64,000 nt of DNA from Lepisosteus oculatus (taxonomy: Eukaryota; Chordata; Actinopteri; Semionotiformes; Lepisosteidae): the NCBI RefSeq assembly GCF_040954835.1, contig NC_090703.1, positions 15,575,444 through 15,639,443 on the forward strand. The letters are read 5' to 3'. The position numbers were made by a program, and so were the translations under genes. Positions 43,601 to 58,600 of this stretch are shown piece after piece. Positions within the stretch are counted from its first letter, which is position 1; the number at the start of each line of letters is the position of its first letter. Under the pieces are notes generated by a model. That model searched no databases, had not been told where the DNA came from, and saw nothing but the letters and a program-made list of their open reading frames with translations.

Positions 43601-46600
43601 TATTACCTTAAGCATCTATATACCAGCATTATTTCCATTTTCTCATGTATTTAATTTGTTTTTAATATTCTTAAGTTCTTACACAAAATGTAAAGCTGTT
43701 AAACATTCTGAATTAAATGGTACCATAATCAATAGCAGTTGTTTGCTGTCATTTTATTGATCAATAATAAACAAGTGCATCTTTACAATATAGAAAGCAA
43801 TCTAATGCTCTTTTGAAATAACTAGAAATGATGAAAGAAGAATAAACAGGAGACCACAGACTATACTGTACAAATTGTCTGATTAGCATTTAGACGTGAG
43901 ATCTGAAAAGAGCCTGGTGGGGAATAAACAAAAAAGATGAAAAAGAATAACATCAAAAAAGGAATTTTTCCAATTAGCCTTAAGGGGCTGTCATTAAGTA
44001 CAAAGTAAAGTATTAAGTATGATATTAAGGGCAAAAGGTTAGGAACCTTCTCAAAGAATTCCTAGAAAAAGTGGCACCCTGGATTGTTTTTGTCTCAATA
44101 TACAGAATAAAAGATTGAACTAGACCTATTTTTCCTAGTATCTGATTTAAATCCGTATGTAATCAAACAGATCACTTTCATTGCTGTGTTGTAATCAACT
44201 CAACATGATACATTTTATTCTTTTGTTGGTGTGGTTCTTAAAGGAGATTAAGGCCTTTATTACAAAAAGTCCATTAAACTTGTGCCCGTCTTTGCTTTGA
44301 CACAATTGTAAAAGGAGTGTCAAAGCTTGTAATGAGATGCACAAATATGAATCACTAAAAGTAAACCATTAGTGCTTTGAAAGTACTTAAAAGCTGCTTT
44401 TTAAGGCACTATTGTATAAACCATACTGAAGAATTTCTACTTAAGCCTTTGGTGATTTCCAGATCACACAAGGGCTGAGCAATGTAGCAAAAAACATTTC
44501 AATTTAACATATTAATCCAGGAAAAAAAAACAGTCCTTGAGGTTTTACAACACTAAAGGTGGTCAAATAGAAGTTGAAAATTACTGAAAATTCAAAAGTT
44601 GAAATGGTGTTGGAAAATTGTCTCTTATCATAAAATTGTACAGAAGTCATTAGTATAAAGTCAGTCAGAATTTTACATTACCAAATTAAAACTCTTCTTG
44701 TGCATTTACCTAAATATTAGATAATTTTTTTGACCTAAGCAATATGTTAACTGGTCTTAAGGGTGGCAAAGTGGTATGGCAGCTGCTACTTTAGTGTCTT
44801 TTTGGTAGTGGGCTCAATACTAGACTGGCAAACCTTATGGATCTATTTGCATGTTTTCCCCTGTACAGTATGTTTGCGTTTCTGACGACCTTCCAAACAC
44901 TTGCTGGATAGTTAACTAGTGCCTCTAAATTTATCAATGTGTGTGTGCCATACAAGGCACTTTCCTGCCTTCCACCTGGTACAACACAGAGCCTACCCCA
45001 GAAGCTGCAACCCTTACCAGGATTAAGAGGCTTTTCCGACGATGGATTTGTCTCAAAGACATAGTTTATCTTCTAAAAACAAGTCTTAGATTTTATTTGG
45101 GGACTTCAAAACATTACATCTCTACTTTAAATATGCAGCCAAAGAGCAATTACATGCCTCAGCATGTAAAGGTTTCAAAATTTCCACCATAGAACAGTTT
45201 CATAAAAACTTTGCGCATATCAAAACTTTCAGTGTAAACCCTGTAGGAGTACACAAGGGACTAGGTAAAAGGTGACTTACAGTACCATTTTACTTTATTT
45301 TTCTAAAGAAACTTCCCTTGGAAGTTTTTCACATAAGACAAAGTCTAATTATTTTGAATTTATGAAAAAAAATCAAATTTATGCAAAATAGAATTCTGTT
45401 AGAACAATGTCATCAGCATTAATAGAACACTGACCATTGTATATTTCACACTGCACTCTACGTTTTCTTAAAGTGATAAAAATAATCCATTATGTATAAA
45501 AGTATCAACAAATTTTGGTTAACAGAACAAATCAAAAACCTGTTTTCAGAATTACAACATATGCTATCGGATTAATCTGAAGATGTGCTAAAGAGCAGAG
45601 CAGAGCCTAGTGATGGATACTACATTCGGATTAAAACAGAAGGTATAAGACACCACAATTTTCAGAACCAGATCAGTGCTGCTAATAGTTTCTTTTCACT
45701 GGTCAGTGAGCTCACCTTAGAGGTCAATAATATCTCTGTTGGAATAACAAAAATAGATCCCTAATCTAGATTTAAATCTAAACTACACCCCAAAAACAAT
45801 GCTTTTGTAAATATTTTTGTTTTTCCTTTTCTGTTTTCATCTTTCCTAATCCTTCAGATTTAGAAGTCAAGCTGTCTTTCTAATGACAAAAAAAAACATG
45901 CCTTCAATAATCCTGGTGCCCCAATAGAGTGGATTTACTTCTGGTGGGGTTGATTCCGTGGCTACAGATACACATCATGGACATTAGGCTAATCATCTTG
46001 TGGTTTTGTCGTTGGCTACATATGAACAGACTGCCAGCATATTTCTATTCCACGTTACTTTTTCAGGCAGGACCCTAAACCTGAGCTAAGCAGGAGGGGA
46101 GGTGTTACCCAGTTAATCCCTTAGTAATTTAGCAATGTTGGATATAGGATTTAAACCTATTTTTCAGAGTCCATTATAGCGATATTATATCATATCATAT
46201 TTGAATTCAGAAAACACTTTTCTCCATGACCTGGTTTAATTTGATCATTTAGCAGCAATACAAGGATTTCAATGGATATTTGTAGAACAAAAATAAAATA
46301 GCCTGTGGACTGAATTCCCTGCGTCAAAAAGGACTAAATATACAATGAATAATCTGGCTACTTTTTTGTTCCATATATTAAATATATAAGTATAGGCTAT
46401 AAACTGCTGTGCTTAACCTTTAAGGCATAACAAAATGTTTTTGTAAAGAACAATCCTATTTCATAGAATCATCATCATCATCATCATCCAGAGAGGATGT
46501 TTCTAGATTGAAAAACAAAACTGAAATGTTAATTCAAAACATTTAGACTAACTCTAAGGAATGTCTTGAATATATCCTTTTAAACTTCACAGCATTCAGC

Positions 46601-49600
46601 TATTGTACAAAAGTTCAACATTTCACCATTACTAGCTTCAAGACATAATATGGACGTTCCCTCCAATAATGCACTGAGAAACCTCATGTTAAATGGTCAT
46701 GCGTGGCAATCTGCAGTTCAGATAACCTGTGATTCCATGTGTGGAAGTATCTCCACCGTGCTGTATGCAAAAGTGAAAAGGGGAACTTTTGCTGTTCTAA
46801 AAAACGTGAACAAGATACTCTTATTCCAGTAAACGGACAGACTTTCAATCAATTGTCTCCACGCTAACACACTTTCATAACAGGAAGCGTGGGGGAAGCG
46901 ACAAGTCTATGCATATAAACTTGCATAAGAAAGCAGACTGATGCTTGACTGTCGCACTGTGCTGTGGCCTGACAAAACATTTGTTCAGTCTGTCAAACAG
47001 ACACTGAAGCTCAAGTTTCAGCTATTAGGATGGGTGTATGAGCAAGCTTAACTGGAAAGTTTTGGTTAGCTGGGTTAAACCTACATCTTCAAATTACTTC
47101 ATCATAATTATTCAAAGAATCTTTTGTCACAACCAACCAGCAGACAAACCCTGTGTAACCCCCAAGATTACAATACCTCCCATCTTTTACAAGTGCATTA
47201 GCTAATTATCTGCAGCTTCTACCGCCTTGAAACAAAAACACAAAGATGAAAGAAGGTATGCCTGTTTACATTACAAGGGAGAAAATACAGAAGAGCAGAG
47301 TTTTCTTTGTTAGTCACCCCCCACTGCCAGTTACAGAGAAGCAGATGGTCTTCTGCTGATTGCCCCCCACCCAAATTCACACCAAGGGCAAGACCCTCCC
47401 CACGGGGGACAGCTGTGCAGCATTAATACTTCTTTCAGCTTTCAGTATAACAATGGGTCTATCACTCCAGGTTTCTCAGTTTAAGAAGCCTAATGTCTGT
47501 TTTAGAAAATCAAAAAGACCCTCTACTACAATCTAGTGTCATGCAATATTACAAGGATTGGTAGCAGAGGGGACAAAGATTCAGAACAAAAGTACATGAA
47601 AGTTAACTGTATAGTACATCAGTAAAGTAGGGTTGGTGCATTAATCATGTTGCTTGGAGCATGCACTAGAACATACCAGTGTCATTCCTAGAACAGCAAG
47701 TCACAAGTCAGGTTGGACTCGCCACATCAAACCCTGAGCTAAACACCTCACTTGGATGAAACAATTATGAACAATGAGAGACTACATGAGGAACAAGCAA
47801 TTCACCTAAATGCTACAATTTCCGTCATCTCTGGAAAGACTAATTTAGGGGACAAAGGTCTACAACTACAGTTGTGATTATGTAGGGATTACTGTGAACT
47901 TATTACTAAAGTCACATTTATGAGATCCCTTCGATGACAAAAGGGTGAATACTGGTGGGGAAAAAAAGGGATACAAACTAAAGCTTTTATTAAGCTTATA
48001 AAATAATAAAAAGGGGTTGTCGGACATTTGCTTACAAGCTAAACTGTTCAACAAAAATAGAAAATGCAATATTAGTTCATATCCTTAGGATTAGCTAGAA
48101 ATATGATGGGGTAGAAATGGACAATGATTATGACCAAATATGAGAATTATTTTATCATATAAATGAGAATCCCATTAATCATGGTCCTATGGGCAAATAT
48201 ACTGTTGTAATTGCAGCCATATCACCCTGCAACTCACAACTGGTAACCCACTGAAGTTAAGCAGGTGTGAGCCTGGTCAGTACCTGGATGGTAGACCTCC
48301 TGGGAAAGCTAAGGTTGCTGCTGGAAGAGGTGTTAGTAGGGCCAGCAGGGGGCGCTCAACCTGCGGTCCATGTGGGTTCTTATGCCCCAGTACAGTGACG
48401 GTAAACAGGCACCGTCCTTCGGATGAGACGTAAAACCGAGGTCCTGACTTTCTGTGGTCATTAAAAATCCCAAGGTGTTTCTTGAAAAGAGTAGGGGTGT
48501 AACCACAGTGTCATGGCCGAATTTCCCATTGGCCCTTACTGATCATGGCCTCCTAATAATCCCCATCGATAAATCGGCTTCATTACTCTGCTCTCCTTCC
48601 CACTGATAGCTGATGTGTGGTGAGCGTTCTGGCGCACTATGGCTGCCGTTGCATCATCCACGTGTGGCTGCACATTGGTGGTGGTGGAGAGGAGTCCCCA
48701 TTACCTGTAAAGCGCTTTGAGTGGAGTGTCCAGAAAAGCACTATATAAGTGTAAGCAATTATTATTATTATTAATTGATTAGCTGATAGCAATAGGCTGG
48801 AATGAAAAAAAGATTAAAAAATTGGCAGAAATGGTCAGTTCAGTTTCTTTGAAATCTGAGGCATGCGTTTAACAAAGCTGATTAAAAAAAATAATTTTAA
48901 GAGTTGGAGGGTAAACACACCACTCAAACAAAATGCCCTTTGTTGAGACCTAATGGCATACTTCTAGTTACTTGGTCTGTGCACGATAATGTATTATGTT
49001 AACCTGGTGTAAAACAGACAAAGTTTATGCATTATCATATATAAGGAGCAATACGCAATAATGCATATTTTTAGATCTATAATTTAGTTTTGTAGTCAGC
49101 CCTTTTATCCAGATACAAGGCTTTTATTAGAATAAATAACCAATGGAAAGAAAAACCAAAAGCAAGCTCTTGATAAGAAAAAGGAATTCATATTTACTCT
49201 GCTTGATGAGCCATGCTCCTAGTCCAACCCGTTTTTGAAAACGTTTAAAATGTAGAGAGAGTAATAGTAATCAATACAGATGGTTAGAAGAGAATTGAAA
49301 TTGGTTTCCTAGTGTTTAAGCCACTAGACAATACAAATTAAATACAAAACGTTTAAACTTAGCCAAAAACCCTGGAGTAAAACAGTTAGGCAGACATAGA
49401 AGTGCAATGCAGCACGCTCAGAGTGTCCCGAGTTGTAAAAAAATAAACAAGTAGGTAAGAGATCTTTAAAACAATTCAGTGGCTTCTCACAGGCCATGAC
49501 AACTCATGCCAGCTTCAAAAACAGATCAGTCAATTCTTCCTGATTAATACAACCATTTCATTTTAGGCACCAGATGGCTAAACTGTCGTTTTACTTGTCA

Positions 49601-52600
49601 TGATGAGCTGTCTACTTTGTTCCATCGTTTTCCTTTCTAATTTTTTTGGGGCAATTTAACTAATTAAATCATGGCAGTTCAGGTGAGTAGCTGCGTCAGC
49701 ATGCATAGGCTGAAAAGGAGCAAATTTTAGGTTTATTCCATGCTGAAAAGAGAAGAAAACAACGTTTCGGACATGTTATTAAATCATAGGCTAACTAAAA
49801 TGATTTATTAGAGGGATATATATATATGGATCTTTTTTCCTTGGATGCAATACCCCGATTTAGGGCAACCAAGCAGCTGTTGGCACACTCCAAATGTTTT
49901 CAGCAAAAAAAAAAGAAATCAAAGGACAGTAGAGATCAGTGTTATTCACATGTAGACATTTCAGCACAAAACTAAAAGTAAAACATATTGTTACCACATG
50001 CTGCTTGTCATGTTAGAATATTCCTAGCATCAGCATTTCTTTAACTATTTTACTGCAGTGGCAATCCAAATATCCAAGGACATTTGGCCGACATTTATTT
50101 TTTACAATTCACACTGCTGCTGGAATGACACAACCAAGTAACTGCTTTCGTTATGCACATTCAGGTCCGTCTGTCACCGGCATACTGGGGATCACATGCT
50201 TACAATTTGGGGACAGTAAAAAAAAATGAAAGGAGTGTTATATTCTTTCAGAAGAGAAGAGGCTTCTGTGAAATAAACGTGGTCACTGGAAAATGCCGTC
50301 TGTTGCGTGGGATATTTAGTCACTAAATCCTTAAGAACAGGAAAAAGTGTTCAATTGCTTATTAAACTGTAAGCAATTTACAAAATTGAAAAGGATCTCT
50401 CAGGCATGACAAGGATCCGTCTGGCAGTTTCACATCTTCTTACAACGAACAGCTGACAGCAGTCACTCCGTTTGCTATGATGACAAATTAGTAGTTTTAT
50501 TGAAAGCCAGAAGATAAATGGCACATTTGCAACTGCAACTCACTGGGTTCATTCCATTTAACATTTAAAGCATTTTAATTTCTCTGATCACATCAGAAAG
50601 ACTACTCAGTTGTAGGAACAATAAAATGGCGGAAGCTGGGATCTCATTTGGTATGCACTGCAACTGAACCTCACAAGTCATCTTAGAAGATGTGAATTTA
50701 AGAGTTAAATTTTCAATTTAATAAGATCAAGAAAGCAGTTCAGTCTCAAAGGTCCCTAGGAGATCTGGAGCAATATGGTCATCCACAGCCTTCTACACTG
50801 GTTTTATTTTGCATCAATTCTTCTAGTAATGAGAATTCATCTATTATTAGAGCACTGTGTTAACGATGATAAAATAACAATCATCCTGTTCATCCGTGTA
50901 ATCCTGAACCCCACTTCTCCAACACTCCTCCAAGCAGGAGCTTCCTGGGATAGCATCCAAATATCTCCTAATGAGAAGAAGAGTCCAGTTAAAAATAATT
51001 CTAGCATATTCATAGGTAGCCAAGAATCAATGTGGCCTAAACAGCCTAGAAAAGTAACAAACTTTATAGGTCCCTAGAGAAGGCATACCTCATTTGTTAA
51101 ATACTTATTAGAGACAAGGGAAATGATAGCCTTTTCTATATAATCCTTCTCCATCTGTCTCTTTCACACTTGGCAGTAGCAGCAGTGATAAACTGTCCAA
51201 ACTTCTGAGCCACTATACATTTTATGTAAAACGCCTTTATTGGTACACGAGGATCAGAGCAAAAAACAATCCCCATTTAATACCGGGAGCAAGAATGATT
51301 TTATTTCCCCAAAGCTCCATCAGCTTATTTTTTTATAGTGATCCCAAACAAACAAAAAAATGTAATCATTTTATCTTGCTTCAGTGTTGTTCCATATACA
51401 AGACACAAAATGCACACTACATTATACTGTCAATTAAGTCAGTTCATTATTTTCTTCTCTTGGGAATTCCTCTCCACTTACATTGAAACCCCCAAAAAAA
51501 TAAAGTCTTGGATTTTACAAGAAGCCAGAAGAAAAGCAATAAAATCACTATAGCATTAATGACCACAGCATTATAATCCTAAAACAGGATGCTTCTCCAA
51601 GGCAGAACTGCCTCTTCAAAACTGATAGAGACTTAAAAACAAAGGCTACAGGTTACCAATTAAAATAAAAGAATAATATTCAATACCACAAATTCAATGT
51701 CTGTTAAAGTACAGTGTTGCAATTATACAGTAGGGCATTGTGTATTTTAGTAATTCAGGCTTCTGTTTCACAAAAAACATTCACCCTGAACACAGTAACG
51801 TTTTATTCTAAAGGTCAGTTTATACACATGTCCACATGGTGGATGTACTGTACTACATCTATATAAATCCTTTAATGCATTACACGGCTTCATATTTTGA
51901 AGTACATTAAAACTACTGCAATCAATGCAACAAAAACTATTACTAGATTAAAAACCATCCATTATTATTGCATGGGATATTCTCTGTACAAAGAAATGGA
52001 TTGATGGCATTCATGTAGCAGGGAGAATACAAATCCTCATAATTATTCCCTCCCAACAAGACAGCTACAGTATACGTGGTCAGGATTTCCACTTCCTTTG
52101 ATATTCTAAGCAGTTTTGGGGATCTTTCATCCTTGGCAATTATAATAGGATGGCCAGAGAGCTTTTTTTTTTAAAGAAAAGTCACAAGAAATAACAGTAC
52201 CATGTATGTCTAAATGCAGATTTTTTTCCAAATCCATACTAAAAACTATACTGAATCTTATGAAAGATCATGAACCTTGGACTTCATTAAGATGCCTTTT
52301 GTGATTCAGGAACTGTTCTCAATTCTCAAACAAGGAATATATTAATTGGGAATAAACATTGCAAGCACTACTGGAATAATATTTACATGAAAAGAACAAA
52401 TCTCTATAAAATGAAAGTTGAAATCTAAAACATGAATTCAAGATAAAGCTATACGTTGTTTTTTAGCTCTGGGTGTCTTGACTTGGAAGGTGACCAGCCT
52501 GGGGAAAAAACAAAACAAATAGACAAAATGCCCTATTCAATTAATAATCAGCCTGATGTGTAAGTAGTAGCTAGCAAGCATTACCTTCTTTAGTTCAGGT

Positions 52601-55600
52601 ACCATATTAAATCATGGGAGCTATATACCGAATAGACTCCGTGTTTCCCTTTCATAACCTACCAGCATCAGCAAACAATGCAGTAATATCCCACAGTATT
52701 CATGTTATCTGAAATGTGTCACCCGCAAGCAGAGATTCTTTGTAACATTGAAAATAAAAATAAATTTGAAATTGCTCATTTTTCCAGCAATAAAAAAAAG
52801 TCTGGATATAGAGTTGTCTGCAGGCATATAATTTTAGCCCAGGCAGCCCATACTAATGTGAAATGTCTGCAGAGATCAATACTGAATCTATTAAATCAGC
52901 AGACAAATAGCAATTACAAAATGCATAGATCTACGGCAGCTCTGAAAGATTCATCTTCACTCAGAAACTAAACATAATGCAATTGACAATTTTCAATATC
53001 AGCAAACCAAACAAAAAAAAAAACGTACATGGAATTTGAACTCAAGGTTAAGCATGAAGGCCAGTATTCAACAGCACATTCTTCCAAACAATTTTGAATG
53101 CTGAAGTATTTAAGCAAAATAACTACTGTATTTAAAGAAAGCTATTTGTAGAAAAAAAATAGATTTTTGTCTGTAGAAATACATTAAGAAGTTCATTTAT
53201 ACAGAAGGCTCCATCATTTGGATTATCTGATAAGTGGATATTACCAAAACCACCACTCGCTCTCCTGGAATAATTAAAAAAAATGGTCAAATACTACTCA
53301 TCTTGCAAGTGAGTTGGTATACAAACTCTCAGACCCTGAAATCAAAAGTATAGAATTTCAATAGATGTGCCATTATCTCAGCTTACCACATTGCGTTCAA
53401 GGAAGGTAAGACTTAAGAGTATATTGAGGTGATGTACCCTGTAAAGAGCTTTGATGCACTCATCTTGAAAGTGGCTTCCTCATTTTGGGAACCTTGCTCC
53501 AATTTTATGAGGTGGGCCCACTGTAGAGACACTCCTGACAGAGTAGTTAGGTGGGGTGCATGGCTGAATTTCTTACGGAATGGACAATATAGAATAGCTA
53601 GTTTTCGGTCATCCCAAACCCCACAGAACCACCCTCAGGGCTCTGCAGCTGGGGGACCAGTTAGCACTGAGCACTCATACAATCTGTTCCCCCCCAACTG
53701 TATAAAAGTTACCAATATTAGCTGAGATAATGACAATATCACTAGTGTAATTGAAAGAAATCAAGTACTTGAAACTGTTTGAGAAAAACAAGCAAAAATA
53801 AGCAAATGATCTCTTGATGAGCCATTGCTGACAACAGCATGTCTCCAACACAGATGAACACCTACAATAGTTAAGTGAATGCTGGAGCAAAATAAAATGG
53901 GGTGTCTACACTTCAACCCTGACCAGGATAATTACACATCACTTTGTGGTGTTGAAACTGTTCTTCCAATTCATTAGAAACAAGAAGAGGCCATCTGCCC
54001 ATCACACCTGTTTTAGCAGCTAATTGAGCCAAGGATGTTATCCAGCCTTTTCTTAAGCAAATCCAAGGCATTTGCTGCAAATACATGGTTCAGTGGCCTG
54101 TTACTTAAGAGCATAGATGTTAAAAACAAGAAGTACTGGAGTAGTTCTGAAGCACCATTTTAAAGGGTACAAAAGCAGTATCTCAAGAAGGATTCCTACA
54201 TCCCTTGCAAAATCTTTGCTACACAATCCAAGATGAAATCCCAGTTTGGTTTGGCATTTATTCCTGGATACCAGTCAGACAGAAGTATGTCTAGAGGACA
54301 GCTATTCTGAAACCAAAGCACGGTCTTTCTGCCAAGCTTAGAATAAATGTAGCTTTTCATCATGCAATGGTAGAAATATTAGGTCACATTTAAGGTCTCA
54401 AATCTCCCCGTGTCACAATCACCATAACACTTACCTGGCAGAAAATTAAATTTCCTATTTGTTTTTTTTTCCATCCTTACTTTCCTGGAGTAACAATTCC
54501 AGAATTCTGGAACAGCATGATCACGAACATTGAAGCCAAGCTTTCCACTTCAGGTTTTGGAGCTGTACCCTGACCACAGGGCTCAAAATTATTTATATGA
54601 ATAATATTTTACTGCCATCTTTCAAATTAGAAACACAGAATGTAGGGTTTTTAGAAGGAACACATTCATATTTGTTGATCATCTTATAGGCGAGCAAATT
54701 AAAGTTGGAAAATGAGAAGGAGAGCGTGCCAGAGTTAGAGAGACATGAAACATGATAGAGACAAGAAGCTCTGCTATAATTAGTAAAAATATTCAGCCAT
54801 TTCCAGCTCAGTCGCCAGCAAAAGCCACCTTCCCTACGGGAGCTCAGCCCCTTTCAGATGGTAATGAAACAAGGCTCTCTGGGGAACAAGGCATGGGACA
54901 AGGTGGTGTGAGGAGAGCAGCTGTTTCCTCCCACAGATGGCAAGGGGCTAGCTGGATCAGAAAGTGGGACAGACTCCTTTTATCACTTACTCATCTCTCA
55001 CTTCAAACCTCAAAAGCAACAGCTCTGGTCAATGAAAGAAACCATCTTATCTATCGCTCTCAAGAACATATAGTGATAGACATATTCAGTCACTCGGAAA
55101 CCAGTCTTCTTCTCAACAGTATATTTAATTTTACATAGGGTCTTCCTTAATTTTAACAATTTCACTTCTCCTTGCTACATGGCACTAATATTTATGTGCC
55201 ATTAATATGAAGATCATTAATTGTATGTAATCTTGAAAGAACCTATCTTAACTTATTATTACCCATGTAATGTTACTTTTCTCCTCTTTTTCATTTACAG
55301 TGTGGAATACATGTGCAATATTTAAGAGTGACAGAACAGCTGCATTCCTGGTAAGTGTCGGTCTGCAATGTGTAGATATGACCTTTTTTCAAACTGTTAG
55401 TCTTACCACACACATATATAATAACTGTTGCAGAACAAATTAATAGAGAAAAGAACTCCACAGAGCACTCTTCCACTTTCTAGCTCTGTACATGTTGCTA
55501 CCTTTGCGCTGGAACCTTTTAATATAAAGGCAATTCTGTGCATTTAGAAAATCTTTAACATCTGCAAAACCCAGAAAGCTTATATTGCCCACATCCTATT

Positions 55601-58600
55601 CTAGGTAGGAAGTTACATGAGAAGCAAAACAAAGATAAGGTTTGTATTCCTGACAAAGGCATAATCTTTCTCTTTTGAAAGTGCCCAAAATAAAATGTCG
55701 GTCTTAAGTGTTAAGTTATATCACTTATTAAATACCCAGTCAGATCCTGGGGCGTACAGAACACATCTATGAAGAAGTAATCCATAAATAGTGTACCTGT
55801 TGACTGATTAGGGCACTTTTAAATATACAAAAGGGAAAGATGCAAGCATAGAACTTCCAGAAGTTCTGGAATGGCCAAACACATCACTCTGTAAGTGGTG
55901 AAAGACATCACTTACGAAGAAAGCAAGACATCCCTGCCTAGCAAGAAATGAACTACCATCTTTTCATCCACGTCACTGGTAAGCTGCAGCAACAACTTAA
56001 AATGAGCAAATCAAATACTGAGGTCCTCCTCCCCTTACAACATTCCAGCAGGGCAACACACTGCTGCTGCAACAGCCTTCCTGCAATTTGAGAATATGAC
56101 AGTTATTCCACAGATGCCCTACTTGCCAGAATTGAGCGCAATTGGACATTTTTGGGATGAGAGCAGATAATATGGCATCTAGGGCTCAGAGACCAGAATA
56201 CAGGCAAACCCCTGACCAGGTGCAAAGAGAAGACCGTATCCACCATCTAGTGTTCTGTACAGACCCCATGTTGAACACAAATGTGAAACTAAAACCAGTT
56301 TTACCCATGTATTTCATCCTCAGTATAATAATATTAGTAACATTATTCTTATCTCAATTCAGATCTATTAAGTAATGATTATAGTTCATTTCCTTTTATA
56401 TTTCAATGTCATTAGTGCCCTAAAATAGATGCATTTAAAAGCACTATTTATTTGCAGGTACATGTATTCCCTGCTCTTATAAATTCCAATTTGAAACCTG
56501 ACTATTCACTAGCATCATTTTTTTAGACAGATATGTAGGAATTGTCCAAAATCTTTGGGTAATGATTCTGAAACAAGGATATAAGCAATATAATGCTTTT
56601 AGAAAATCAACAACTGGTTAATAATTCAGCAGACAAAGATTTGTCTGCAAAAGCTAGGTTGTACTCTGCACAAAGAGCCTCAATCAGAAGAATTAACTAT
56701 AGATTAAGCAGAAGAACATTCACAAAGATAAGATGCAATTTAAGAGAGAGAATGGCGGTTTAATGGAATAAATTAACAAGTCACTTTGTGGGTGGCTATT
56801 CATTATGATGCCATCTTCTGATTACAGGCTTGGAGAACTGCCATACAATCTCACTTGATTTAAAACATTACATTTTGAACATAAGTGCATACATTGTGAA
56901 AGAAAAAGCTGGGAGAAAGAAAAAAAATATATAAACCCAATGATCCAGCAACAAAGGCTATATAGCTATATAGTTAATAGGATATAGTATTGGAACAAGG
57001 TTACTTAGAATAATTGTAATTGATTAGGTATACCTGTATAAATTTAACAATCAACTATAAAAAGTAGTTGTTCGATCATTTATGTCACTCTTGATAAAGA
57101 CTTGAAATCCATTTTCAAATTAAATGAAAATGAAATCCTTTTCTTTGGCTCGTTTGCTTCAAAAGTTCAAAAAAAGAAGAGACAAAATGACCAATAAAAA
57201 ACTGTTTTTGATTTTAAATTCATCACAATACCTTGATGCTTCATTATGTTATATGAAAAGCAAAAGCACATTTTAAGGAATTTGCTTAACTATTGGGCTC
57301 AGATTTAAAAAAAAGGAGAAGCCCTAATGATGTTAGTTTTGTCAGGCAGTAGAATTAAGTTCTACGTTTCTAACAGCTTTAGAAGTAAGTTTGCAAACTG
57401 TATAACACACTCCAAAAAATTATTCCATCCTTGGAAAGTAATTACTTAATTAAAATACATGGGAAAATGAATAATAAAATAGTTAACACCTTAAAATCCT
57501 TCATAAATTGGACGTCGAGCAGGTTTCCTGTTAAACAGGGCTTACATTAGACAGTTGCAAAAACTTTGTCCAAGTTAAAGCAAGTGTGAGAGCAAAAACA
57601 GCTGCCTTGTTATTTTTTACTTGAATTCAGTGATTGATTGCATCCCCACATCCTGTTCTCTGCTTCCCTTCTTATGTTCTTTAGCTTTTCACTTCCTGTG
57701 TAACCTGACACTGACGGGCAGCAGATGGGCCCTCCTGGCACACAGTCTGTTAAGAAGGAGTGCTCCAGTTTCAAGGTCAAGGGTCAATAAATCATGTTAG
57801 ACACTGCCTTTTCTTGCACTTGCATGTTGATGCAAAGAGATCCTAACATGTGCCTGTTTTAGAATTCAGGTGCCACATTTCCAGAACCAAACCCTGATGT
57901 AAAGTCACTTAACAGGGCACGAGGCCACCATGAGCAACCAGTCCATGTATGCCTTTATGCACCATAGCACAGGGTCTACCAGCATCTGAAATTATGCACG
58001 GGGGGGGGGTATCTATCAGCTCATGACGGAAATAGTTCTTCCAGATTAGCCCTTAAATACTCAATTGGGTTCAGATCTGGTGAGCGTGTGTTTTAACATG
58101 AACATCCTAGGCAGAAAGAAAAAAAAAATACTTAACCTATTTCAAGCACAGGTATACCCCATGTACTGAATCTTACTTTTGCAATACCTGGGTATGAGTA
58201 ATATAAGAAATATGTTGAAAACCACAATGAATGGTTAAATTTATTGTGAGTAATACAACTAAATAAACACAGGCAGCACACTGAAACTCGGGAAATATGG
58301 AGTGCTAAAATTCCTTTTTGGGAAACGTGTCTGCTTCCTCATTCTGCTCCAGAATACAGCTGTAATGTTTTTGTTCAAATTACCTTAATCAAAGCAATGT
58401 GCTGTACAGGAAGAATAATACATCATGGACTGTTTTGGATAATATATTGCACCAAAGAATATTAACCCTAAAGACTTTCAGTTTCTGACAAGGTATAAAA
58501 TGAACAGGTTTTTCATTCAAACCACTGAAACAGCATTCTAAAATAAAAATAAGCAAATCACTCACATCCGCTAGATTAAAATTAGTAATAGTGAAAGCAA

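Noticed and set aside
48214..48330. Functional 5S rRNA gene at the head of the SINE
   Set aside because: The stems are not preserved and it continues into a SINE body and tail shared with three other copies.
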